A DNA stretch of 64,000 bases from CAYMUL01 sp964393605 (GTDB taxonomy: Bacteria > Bacteroidota > Ignavibacteria > Ignavibacteriales > Ignavibacteriaceae), in contig CAYMUL010000004.1 in assembly GCA_964393605.1 (NCBI GenBank), positions 1-64,000 on the forward strand, written 5' to 3'. Below, in pieces: positions 44,775 to 53,469 of this stretch. Numbering within the stretch: the stretch's first letter is position 1; the number at the start of each line of letters is the position of its first letter. The position numbers and the translations under genes are program-made. The notes under the pieces were generated by a model that made no database searches, was not told where the DNA came from, and worked only from the letters and a program-made list of their open reading frames with translations.

Positions 44775-47570
44775 TTACTTCAGTAATGTCATCTTCATAG
44801 TTTTGACGAAATCACCTGCAGTAATTCTATAAATATAATTACCGCTTGAAACTTTATTACCGAATTCATCTTCACCATTCCAGTTGATAGTATAATTACC
44901 TGCTTGCATTTCAGTTGCAATCATGGTTTTTACTTCACTTCCGAGAATGTTATAGATTTTTACAGTAACAAATCCGCTGACCGGTAACGAGAATTTAATA
45001 CTCGTGCTTGGGTTGAACGGATTCGGATAGTTTTGAGATATCGAATAATCATTCGGGCTATTATCACCTTCACGAGCATCTGTTACGATGCCGCCGGTTC
45101 TGAATGCTGCCGGTTGTGAGTAAGATGAATAATTTCCGTTCTGATCTTTCGTTCTTGCTCTCCAGAAATAGGTTGTGTGCGGATTCAATCCGTTTAATGT
45201 TACAAACGATTTATTCAATCCGGTAACAGTTACCTTCGAGGAGAAATTTGATGATAACGAATATTCTAATTCATGTTCGAGAACTGCATTAGTTTGAGTC
45301 GGTAAATACCAGCTGACTTGTGGTGAGTTGTTACCAACATTAACACCAAAAGTTGGGCTTCCCGGCAACGGCATGATAGGACCAGCACCTGTGCTGACTG
45401 TAAATGAATTTACAGCCGACCATGCAGTGTATCCTAAACCATTGTGAGTTCTAACTCTCCAGTAGTATGTTTGTCCGAGTGTCAAACTTGATAATGCATA
45501 CCAAGAATCAGTCAAACCGGAAACAGTAACTGCAGACGAGAATGTGTTAGTGATATCATATTCTAACTGATATGTAACATTAAATGCCGGTGCAGAAGTG
45601 AACCAGTAAAGAGTTGGATTAGTTTGGTAAATCGTCCAACCATCTCCAGGATTATAAAGAATCGGAATACCTGAAGCACCTCCGCCAGTAACGAAGAATG
45701 CAAAAGTATCTGACCATGCAGAGGTTGTGAAACCATCTGTAGAATTGACTCTCCAATAATACCATTTACCGAATTCTAATGCTGTTAGCCCATAAGAAGG
45801 ATAATCTAATCCGGAGAAAGATACCGAATTTATAGTGAACGCATCGTCTTCAGCAATATTTAAAGTATAAGTAATGTCTGTTCCGGCTGTTAAAATATAC
45901 CAGGAAAGAATTTGAGAATTCGTCCAGAGAACAGCGTCATCATAAGGCCATGTTAAATATGGTGTAGATGGAGAACCACCACCACCGCCTCCGCCGCTCA
46001 TTCCGGTTGTATCATAAACTTCAAACGAACCGAAGTATGTCCATGTACCGGGAGTACCGTTGTCGGTTCTGGCGCGCCAATAATAAGTAGTGGCGTAGTC
46101 CAATGTTGTTGTAACAGTATATGAAGAACTCGATAATCCTGAAGCTATTTCAATTGCTGAACTAGTGCTATCGTCGTATAATCTAACATCGAATGTCAAA
46201 CCTGCGTATGGTCCATTTAAGTACCAAGACAAGGTCGGAGTTGTGTCATAAACAGTGTTTCCATCAATTGGCCATGACAAATAAACCGTCTGATTATCCG
46301 GTACAGCTGAAGGAACTTCGAATGATGCCGCATAAGACCAAGCTGAGAATACAGTATCCGTAGCATTCGGTTGACGTCTCGTTCTCACCTTCCAATAATA
46401 TGTTGAACCGGCAGTTAAACCAGAAATACTTGTTGTAAATCCGCTAATTGCAGTATCGGTCGGAACACCTGTGAATAATGTTGTATCCGTTCCGTACCAA
46501 ATCTGGAAGTTTGTGTAACCTTGAATATTAGTTAGCGTGTACCAATACAAAGAAGTACTTGTACCTGAGATTTCAGCACCACCAATAGGCCATGATGGTA
46601 CAGGTGCAGGTGGCATAGTATCTCCACTCAAAGTAACTCTAAACATACAAATACTCGTCCATGCACCATCACCAGCGGCATTCGTTCCTCTCATTCTGAA
46701 ATAATGAGGGGAATATGTCGCGAACGGTGTAGAGAACGTGTAGGTAGTATCAGAAGGTGAAATGGTTAATGAGTATTGAGTATAATAGAATGTTGGATCC
46801 GGAGTTACTTGAAGTGTATATGAAGTATATAAACTTGCAGGATCCGGTGTCCAAATGAACGTAGGATATGCAGATACAGTTGTATCGCCACATGTTGGGT
46901 AATCTATTGTTGGAGCAGTTGGCACAGGGAGCGGCGGAATAGTAACTTCTACCCAAAAGGTATAATCGCTAGTTCCAGATCCGTTTTCTGCACGAATTCT
47001 CCAATAATAAGTTCCGCTGTAAGCCAATCCTGGATCAGTAAAGGAATGTGGAGATGTAACTGAACTCGAGCTATCAAGCAACGAAGCCGGATATGTCGTT
47101 GAATCAGTTGCAACTTGAATCCAATAGATTGTTGCCGCCATGTCAGGTGTCCATGAAGAGTTGATTGCGAGAGGAACTGCTGATCCTGTAACACTTAAAC
47201 CTGAAGGTGTACCGGGGATTGGCGCTGCTTCAGTTTCGAACTCAAATGTAGACGACCATGAACCAACACTTGGGGTTTCAACTCTTACTCTCCAATAATA
47301 AGTTGTTGAGTAAGATAATCCTCCTGTATAAGTATAGGATGTTGTAATATTCGGTGTTGATAGTACAAGAGGTGCACTAAAAGTATTTTCATCGTCTATC
47401 TCTATTCGATAAGACGTAGTTCCTCCAACAGAGGACCAAGTAAAACCGACAGATGAGACTGATACTCCGGTAGATAAATCTGCCGGGGTGAGCAATGTAG
47501 GTTGTGCAAAGACATTCGTCCCCAGCAACAAACCTATTGCCATCGTTAATATAAATTTTAATTTTTTCAT
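44775..47570 (-). CDS. Secreted protein with eight fibronectin-III-like repeats and T9SS sorting domain
   Basis: A 931-residue protein: signal peptide (1-22), then about eight beta-sandwich repeats of about 90-100 residues, each with a gTTYYWRVR-like strand and an aromatic FxV end. They occupy residues about 25-825. A seven-glycine linker lies near the middle. The C-terminal 80 residues begin QNYPNPFNPST and end in VKTMKMTLLK, a type A T9SS sorting domain. The protein is thus moved across the outer membrane and anchored. It may be an adhesin or surface-layer component. AAAGG precedes the ATG, and a strong terminator follows. Confidence 0.9.
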   Translation of the reverse strand: MKKLKFILTMAIGLLLGTNVFAQPTLLTPADLSTGVSVSSVGFTWSSVGGTTSYRIEIDDENTFSAPLVLSTPNITTSYTYTGGLSYSTTYYWRVRVETPSVGSWSSTFEFETEAAPIPGTPSGLSVTGSAVPLAINSSWTPDMAATIYWIQVATDSTTYPASLLDSSSSVTSPHSFTDPGLAYSGTYYWRIRAENGSGTSDYTFWVEVTIPPLPVPTAPTIDYPTCGDTTVSAYPTFIWTPDPASLYTSYTLQVTPDPTFYYTQYSLTISPSDTTYTFSTPFATYSPHYFRMRGTNAAGDGAWTSICMFRVTLSGDTMPPAPVPSWPIGGAEISGTSTSLYWYTLTNIQGYTNFQIWYGTDTTLFTGVPTDTAISGFTTSISGLTAGSTYYWKVRTRRQPNATDTVFSAWSYAASFEVPSAVPDNQTVYLSWPIDGNTVYDTTPTLSWYLNGPYAGLTFDVRLYDDSTSSAIEIASGLSSSSYTVTTTLDYATTYYWRARTDNGTPGTWTYFGSFEVYDTTGMSGGGGGGGSPSTPYLTWPYDDAVLWTNSQILSWYILTAGTDITYTLNIAEDDAFTINSVSFSGLDYPSYGLTALEFGKWYYWRVNSTDGFTTSAWSDTFAFFVTGGGASGIPILYNPGDGWTIYQTNPTLYWFTSAPAFNVTYQLEYDITNTFSSAVTVSGLTDSWYALSSLTLGQTYYWRVRTHNGLGYTAWSAVNSFTVSTGAGPIMPLPGSPTFGVNVGNNSPQVSWYLPTQTNAVLEHELEYSLSSNFSSKVTVTGLNKSFVTLNGLNPHTTYFWRARTKDQNGNYSSYSQPAAFRTGGIVTDAREGDNSPNDYSISQNYPNPFNPSTSIKFSLPVSGFVTVKIYNILGSEVKTMIATEMQAGNYTINWNGEDEFGNKVSSGNYIYRITAGDFVKTMKMTLLK

Positions 47571-47615
47571 TTTATAAACCTTTCAATTTTTTTGTTAATA
47601 GTACATTCTTAAACA

Positions 47616-49337
47616 TTACTTTAAGAATAACATTTTAATTGATTGGCTATTCAAACCTTGAACAACTCTTAAAATGTACGTACCACTGACAATGCTATTG
47701 CCGAGGTTATCAGTTCCGTTCCATTCGAGATTATGTTTACCGGCAACTTTCTCTTCTGAAAGTAGCGTAGTAACTTCGTTACCAAGCATGTCATATACTT
47801 TTATGCTAACAAAACCATTTTCAGGAAGTGTATAGTTTATACGCGTGCTTGGATTGAAAGGATTGGGATAATTTTGTGCAACAGAAAATTCTTTTGGAAC
47901 ATTCGATTCACCTGCATCTGTAACACCAAATGTAAATGAAGGACCGTTCTGGAATTGTCCATTGTTTGCCTTAATTTGTGTTGTAATTGTACCGCTTCCA
48001 ACAGTTGTTAAAATAATTTCACCGGCATGGAAAGTACCATTCAGCGAATTTATGGAAGCAAGAACGAATTTAGCTTTACCCGGACTCATTTGTGAAGCGT
48101 GAACAAAATATCCACTGCTGAGTAATTGGGTAGAAAAATTCTGATAATTAATTTTTGAAGGATCAAATTCAAATATAATTTCGGTACTGTTCAAGTTGTT
48201 AGAATTATTCAAAATCAATGGGATGTAAGCTCTGTTCCAATTATCATAGCTAACATTTCCTAAAGATAAATTTGCGAAACCGGGTGCATTTGGTTGTGGT
48301 GGCCAGGTTCCGTTTACAGCATAATACATAATTGCTTGAACGTCGGAGGTGTTAATATACCCATCACCACCGGATACATTAGCATCTGCGTTTGATCGTG
48401 CCTGTGCATCGGTTATTACGAAACCGAGACCAGAAGTGGTACCCGCCGGACTCAGAGTTACTTCTTGTGAAACAAGAACTGCATCTGATAGGTTTACAAA
48501 TCCGTCAAGACTTGCATCTCCGCGCAACGCTCCTCCGCCTATTCCGTTTGAAAGATACGTTAATGTACCTGCATTATAGGAAAAAGTGGAAAATGTTGGT
48601 GAGAAACCAGTCCATGTGTGCGGAGTAATTACAGTCGTATCTGGAGTACCTCTAACAAAGAATGTTATATTAAAGAATAAACCTGATTCTCTGACTGAAT
48701 CGGGGGCGACAGCAGCAATTGTTAAAGTTGCATCGTCTGAATCAACGCTATCAACGTCTGTGACTAATTGATTAAATCTATATCTGAATAATAACGTTCC
48801 AACACCATCTCCGGCGGAAACAAATCCGATCTTCGATGGATTGAAATGAACTTTGCCCATGTAACCTCTTGCACCACCTGACCCATTCAAATCTAAATAA
48901 ACCGGAACGGTTACATAAAGACCTGATGCGTAAAATGAATTGATGTTAACGATGGGGCTTCCTCCTGGCGTACCGTCTGTTATGAAGTCTGCGGTATCTG
49001 ACCAAGTCGAATAAGTTCCTCCAATAGTTTTAGAACGAACTCTCCAATAATAGGTTGTTCCTGGTAATAAATTTGATAATTCAACATTAGTATAAGCATG
49101 ATTATCTTGCCAAAACACGATGCTCGTAAAAGCTGCATCGGTTGCGACTTGAATGTGGTAAGTTAGACCAGGGATGAATGTTGAATGATACCAGTTGGCA
49201 TACGGTTTAAGGGTATAAACTGTGGTACCTCCGGTGGGCCAACCAATGGTTGGGATAGGTGGTTGTGCATTAACCTGTTTAATTGAAAATAAACACATTA
49301 AACCAACTATAACCATTAATGTCGGTTTTTTGAACAT
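47616..49337 (-). CDS. T9SS cargo with fibronectin, cohesin-like and dockerin-like modules
   Basis: A 573-residue protein: signal (1-24), a fibronectin-like domain (26-120), a cohesin-like beta-sandwich (about 128-268), a dockerin-like duplicated calcium loop (273-345), a second cohesin-like domain (about 352-470) and a T9SS tail from QNYPNPFNPST (about 486-573). The dockerin loops GDASLDGFVNLSDA and ADANVSGGDGYINTSDV keep the Asp/Asn positions of EF-hand-like loops. Cohesin and dockerin in one chain suggest self-assembly or a surface scaffold. AAAGGAG precedes the ATG. Confidence 0.85.
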   Translation of the reverse strand: MFKKPTLMVIVGLMCLFSIKQVNAQPPIPTIGWPTGGTTVYTLKPYANWYHSTFIPGLTYHIQVATDAAFTSIVFWQDNHAYTNVELSNLLPGTTYYWRVRSKTIGGTYSTWSDTADFITDGTPGGSPIVNINSFYASGLYVTVPVYLDLNGSGGARGYMGKVHFNPSKIGFVSAGDGVGTLLFRYRFNQLVTDVDSVDSDDATLTIAAVAPDSVRESGLFFNITFFVRGTPDTTVITPHTWTGFSPTFSTFSYNAGTLTYLSNGIGGGALRGDASLDGFVNLSDAVLVSQEVTLSPAGTTSGLGFVITDAQARSNADANVSGGDGYINTSDVQAIMYYAVNGTWPPQPNAPGFANLSLGNVSYDNWNRAYIPLILNNSNNLNSTEIIFEFDPSKINYQNFSTQLLSSGYFVHASQMSPGKAKFVLASINSLNGTFHAGEIILTTVGSGTITTQIKANNGQFQNGPSFTFGVTDAGESNVPKEFSVAQNYPNPFNPSTRINYTLPENGFVSIKVYDMLGNEVTTLLSEEKVAGKHNLEWNGTDNLGNSIVSGTYILRVVQGLNSQSIKMLFLK

Positions 49338-49520
49338 ATAAACTCCTTTCTCGTTTGAGAAATATTTTTACCCTCTGCGGCAAAGTTATAACGAATTAAA
49401 ATCACATCCAAATTTTTTTTCAAATAATTTAGTCCAACAAATATCTTCGTGCGATTTAAATCACATTTGAGGAATTGATGATTTGTTTGATAAATTGCGG
49501 AAAAAAAATAAAGGAATTTT

Positions 49521-49622
49521 ATGAAGACAGAAGGAATAATTTTTATGGTACTCGCATGGACAATCATTATCGGGTTGGTTTCGTATACGTTTTATAAAGT
49601 AATGAGAAGTCAGCAAAAATAA
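49521..49622 (+). CDS. Small single-pass membrane protein (33 aa)
   Basis: The frame ATG to TAA encodes 33 residues beginning MKTEGIIFMVLAWTIIIG and ending YKVMRSQQK: one membrane helix (about 6-25) with positive residues on the cytoplasmic end. AAAGGAATTTT just upstream of the ATG is a fair ribosome binding site. It is the only plus-strand gene here, lying between two minus-strand genes and followed by a weak terminator. Its size and shape recall small transporter or oxidase subunits (MetS/CcoS-like), but no partner gene is adjacent. Confidence 0.65.
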   Translation: MKTEGIIFMVLAWTIIIGLVSYTFYKVMRSQQK

Positions 49623-49647
49623 TTTATTAATCTCTGAGCAGATTAAG

Positions 49648-49672
49648 CCGGTGCAACCGGAATTTATTTTTT
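49648..49672 (+). terminator. Weak terminator after small membrane protein gene
   Basis: A short hairpin CCGGT-GCA-ACCGG is followed by AATTTATTTTTTC on the plus strand. The stem is only 5 base pairs, so strength is doubtful. It overlaps the end of the convergent phosphofructokinase gene. Confidence 0.4.
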
Positions 49673-51058
49673 CTTCTTTGAAAAATTTGGAAGATGTGCG
49701 AGATCCAATTCTTCGGTATGAGTGTTCGATTTGTTCACTTCGTGAGCAACATTGCTCTCGGCACCACTGAGTTTTATCTCACCGTTTTTTATTGCACGAT
49801 ATAATCTATCATTCTCGATAAGATAATAGAATTGACTTCTGAATTGATCAAGAGTTAAGCCACAGGTTGCGGCAAACTTGGCTAGTTCGTGCGGATCTTC
49901 AAAATCGGTTTCATTCAATCGTAGCATATATCGACGGGCAATTAAAAATGATTCGGAAGTAGGATCAACCATTCTAACTTTAGTTTTATTAGTCATCGGA
50001 TCAAGAATATCTTTAAAGTATAGTGGAACAAAATGCCCATTCTGAATTGACACCATTGCCGCATTGCCATCATTCAAGATGAATTGGGAAGCTGAATAAC
50101 CAAGGTCTCGCGTATATTCCATATCGAACGGAATCGGATCGGCGCAACGTAATTCGTAACCAATGTTTTTTGCTACGATAGTAACTTTCAAATTAAAATC
50201 TTTCAATCGCTTCTGCACCTGCGCTTTTAATATTTCTCCAAAATTAATTTCGGCAATTCGTATGTTATCGTGTGCGTCTCTCTCAACTTCCATCAGCTGT
50301 TCCATATCTTTTGTATCGAGGTGTTCAACCAAACCTTCAGCAAGAATTGCAACGCCGTCACTCTTACCGTAACTCAATCTTTTTATGATTGCGCCAACAA
50401 GAATATCAACCACGTGAGAGAACTTAATTAGTTTCGAAGGGAATTCTTCTGGGATGAGTGTTAAAGTTGAACCGGCAGCCTTTCCAATTCCTAATGCAAG
50501 ATGCCCGGCTTTTCTTCCCATCGTTACAACAAAGTACCATCGCGAAGTAGTTTGTGCATCGACCATCAAACTTTTTACAATTTCAACCCCGAGATGTCTT
50601 GCGGTTTGAAATCCGAAAGTCGGAATGCCGTGCGGCAAATCCAAATCGTTATCAATTGTTTTGGGAACATGGACAACACGAATTCTACCCGCCGCCATTT
50701 CTTCAACTTTCATTGCACTGAAAGCGGTATCATCTCCACCAATTGTAATAAGTTTGTCGACATTCAATCTTAACAAAGATGTTACTGTGTTTTCAAGATG
50801 TTTGGGATTTTTCGTAGGATTAGCGCGTGAAATTCCAATGTACGACCCGCCTCTGAAATGGATGCGACTGACATTGTTAATATTCAATTCTTTTATGTGG
50901 GAAATATCGCCATTCATAATCCATTGAAAACCATCCCTTACACCGAGCACTTCAATGCCTTCGATAGCGGCGCGGATGGTTGCAGTGCCGATTACACTAT
51001 TGATTCCCGGTGCCGGTCCACCACCAACAAGAATCGCTAATTTTTTGGGGGCAATCAT
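49664..51058 (-). CDS. pfp: 6-phosphofructokinase, probably pyrophosphate-dependent
   Basis: A 464-residue enzyme that phosphorylates fructose 6-phosphate. GGDD (107-110) and PKTIDND (132-138) replace the GGDG and PGTIDND of ATP enzymes. The Asp and Lys at these positions are the established markers of pyrophosphate specificity (PFP). MGRKAGHLALGIG and PIPFDMEYTRDLG are other family segments. A PPi enzyme is reversible and saves ATP, which fits fermentative or anaerobic growth. The start at 51058 has no clear Shine-Dalgarno. Confidence 0.85.
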   Translation of the reverse strand: MIAPKKLAILVGGGPAPGINSVIGTATIRAAIEGIEVLGVRDGFQWIMNGDISHIKELNINNVSRIHFRGGSYIGISRANPTKNPKHLENTVTSLLRLNVDKLITIGGDDTAFSAMKVEEMAAGRIRVVHVPKTIDNDLDLPHGIPTFGFQTARHLGVEIVKSLMVDAQTTSRWYFVVTMGRKAGHLALGIGKAAGSTLTLIPEEFPSKLIKFSHVVDILVGAIIKRLSYGKSDGVAILAEGLVEHLDTKDMEQLMEVERDAHDNIRIAEINFGEILKAQVQKRLKDFNLKVTIVAKNIGYELRCADPIPFDMEYTRDLGYSASQFILNDGNAAMVSIQNGHFVPLYFKDILDPMTNKTKVRMVDPTSESFLIARRYMLRLNETDFEDPHELAKFAATCGLTLDQFRSQFYYLIENDRLYRAIKNGEIKLSGAESNVAHEVNKSNTHTEELDLAHLPNFSKKKK

Positions 51059-51061
51059 TTT

Positions 51062-53242
51062 TTAATTTAAGACTTTCAACTTTGCAAATTTTAGCATCAG
51101 TTGTTTTAAGTTATTTCCTTCGAATGTGACTGTAACTTTTTGACCATCTCCCGCACCGATAACTTGAATAACTTTTCCAAGTCCGAATTTTTCGTGCATA
51201 ACTCGACTACCGACACGAAGCATTATATCAGTTTGACTAAAATCTGTATATGCAACATTCTCAAAATATTCGTAATACATTTCCTTCTTTGATTTACGAT
51301 TATTTTTTCTGCCGGCATTTCCGTCAACTTCAAGCAACATATCCTGATCTATTTCATCTATAAATCTTGAACGACCTTGATAGGCAACTTCGCCAAATCG
51401 ATAACGTGAGCGAGCGTGAGAGATAAAAGCTTTACGTTTCGCCCTTGTTATTCCTACATAGAACAAACGTCTTTCTTCTTCAATTCTTGCTTCACTACTA
51501 TACTTTTGAGCCAGAGGGAAAACATCTTCTTCGCAACCGGTAAGGAATACAACAGGGAATTCAAGCCCTTTCGCTGCATGAACCGACATTAGATTCACAA
51601 CATTTTTTTCTCCGTCAACAAATTCATGATCGGTTATTAGTGCGATGTCGTTCAGAAAATCTTCTAACTTTGCTTGAGGATTTGCTTCTCCAAATTGTGT
51701 AATTGAAGAGAGCAATTCTTCGACATTTTCTAAACGCTGTAATGATTCGTAGGAACTATCTTCTTTAAATTCACGAATGATGCCGAGTTCATCGACTAAA
51801 GCTCGGGACATTTCGGAGAAGGATAATCTTTCTTTTAACAATATGTATTTGTCAAGGATTTGTTTGAACTGCTTTACATTTTTTTGAATTCTTTCTTTAA
51901 TATCTATAACTTCAAAAACGCGAGAGAGTGTTTCAAACAGAGTGATTTCATGCTTTCGTGCAAAGTTAAGCATTCGGCGAATCGTTGTCATTCCGATTCC
52001 GCGTTGGGGGAAATTCATAATTCGTAATAAACTTTCTTCATCGGCAGGATTGACGAGGATTCTTAAATAAGAGATAATATCTCTCACCTCTTTTCGTTTA
52101 TAGAATTCTATTCCGCCAATAATCACATAGGGAATTCTTTCTCGAGTGAAAACATCTTCAAATGATCTTGATTGTGCATTTGTTCGATACAGAATTCCAA
52201 TATCTTTTAAAGCATATTTATTTTTGTGAACTTCGTCTTTAAGAAGTTGAGCAATTTGATATGCTTCATCTTTCTCGTCGGAAGCTTTAATTAAACAGAC
52301 TTGTTCCCCTTTTTCGTTATCGGTCCAAAGTTTTTTTGCAATTTGATCTTTGTTATTTCTGATAACACAATCTGCGGCGGCTAAAATATTTTTAGTTGAA
52401 CGATAATTCTGCTCGAGTCTAAACACTTTGCACTTCGGGAAAACTTTTTCAAAGGAAAGCATATTAGTTAAATCGGCACCGCGCCAGCTATAAATGCTTT
52501 GAGCATCATCGCCAACGGCAATAATTTTATCCTCACGTGGCGTCAGAATTTTTGCAATCTCGAACTGCGGTTTATTAGTATCCTGGAATTCGTCAATGAG
52601 CAAATAACTAAATAGCTTTTTGTATTTTGAATGAACTTTCTTGTTTTCGGTGAAAAGCTGGATTGGTTGAAGAAGCAGATCTTCGAAGTCCATTGCGTTG
52701 TTCGCTTTCAACCTACGCTGATATTCGGTGTACATCAAAACAAACTTTTCATCGTTCGCCGAATTAATATACTTCTGTCCGTATTCTTCCGGCATTATCA
52801 TTAAATTTTTATTCAATGATATTCTGCGGCGAACTAATCGGGGTGAAAGTTGCTCGCTATTTATGCCAAGATCGGTGATCACATTAGTAATTAAAGTACC
52901 GGAATCTTCAGCATCATAAATTGAGAAATTTTTTGTAAAACCTAAATGCTCTGCTTCTGCGCGCAAAATTTTTGCAAAGATGGAATGAAAAGTTCCCATC
53001 CACAAATCATCGGCGGGAGAACCAATTAAATCCTTAATTCGCAACTTCATTTCGTTTGCGGCTTTATTTGTAAAAGTAAGGGCTAAAATTGATTCGGGGG
53101 CATAACCCTTGCTAATGAGATATGCAATTTTATAAGTGAGTACTTTTGTTTTACCGGAACCGGCGCCGGCGACGATTAGTGAAGAGCCCTCATCAAATTG
53201 TACGGCTTTTTTTTGTTCGGAGTTTAGTGCTTTTAGGTTCAT
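51062..53242 (-). CDS. pcrA: ATP-dependent DNA helicase PcrA/UvrD
   Basis: A 726-residue superfamily 1A helicase with motif I GAGSGKTKVLTYKIAYL, motif II DEFQDTN, motif III GDDAQSIYSWRGAD, motif IV EQNYRST and the VGITRAKR motif VI. The C-terminal 50 residues (VGSRVMHEKFGLGKVIQV...) form the Tudor-like domain that contacts RNA polymerase. It works 3'-5' in nucleotide-excision and transcription-coupled repair. The ATG at 53242 has AGGGA upstream; an earlier in-frame codon is not supported. It is followed by the phosphofructokinase gene at 3 bases. Confidence 0.95.
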   Translation of the reverse strand: MNLKALNSEQKKAVQFDEGSSLIVAGAGSGKTKVLTYKIAYLISKGYAPESILALTFTNKAANEMKLRIKDLIGSPADDLWMGTFHSIFAKILRAEAEHLGFTKNFSIYDAEDSGTLITNVITDLGINSEQLSPRLVRRRISLNKNLMIMPEEYGQKYINSANDEKFVLMYTEYQRRLKANNAMDFEDLLLQPIQLFTENKKVHSKYKKLFSYLLIDEFQDTNKPQFEIAKILTPREDKIIAVGDDAQSIYSWRGADLTNMLSFEKVFPKCKVFRLEQNYRSTKNILAAADCVIRNNKDQIAKKLWTDNEKGEQVCLIKASDEKDEAYQIAQLLKDEVHKNKYALKDIGILYRTNAQSRSFEDVFTRERIPYVIIGGIEFYKRKEVRDIISYLRILVNPADEESLLRIMNFPQRGIGMTTIRRMLNFARKHEITLFETLSRVFEVIDIKERIQKNVKQFKQILDKYILLKERLSFSEMSRALVDELGIIREFKEDSSYESLQRLENVEELLSSITQFGEANPQAKLEDFLNDIALITDHEFVDGEKNVVNLMSVHAAKGLEFPVVFLTGCEEDVFPLAQKYSSEARIEEERRLFYVGITRAKRKAFISHARSRYRFGEVAYQGRSRFIDEIDQDMLLEVDGNAGRKNNRKSKKEMYYEYFENVAYTDFSQTDIMLRVGSRVMHEKFGLGKVIQVIGAGDGQKVTVTFEGNNLKQLMLKFAKLKVLN

Positions 53243-53469
53243 TGATTCCCTATTTTTTAATTTTTTGAACGGCAAATATAGGCATCAACTTTCGGTGAAA
53301 AAAGGAAAAATATTCTACACCCTACTACTCGTTTCGAAAATATATAACATGCATCAATTAATTCTGAATTGTGAAAATTTATTCATCATCCAAATTTCTG
53401 CACGAAAATTCTGAGCTACAAAAGAAAGAATTTTCTTATTTTTTCGCTCCATAAAAAAAAAGAAAAGTA

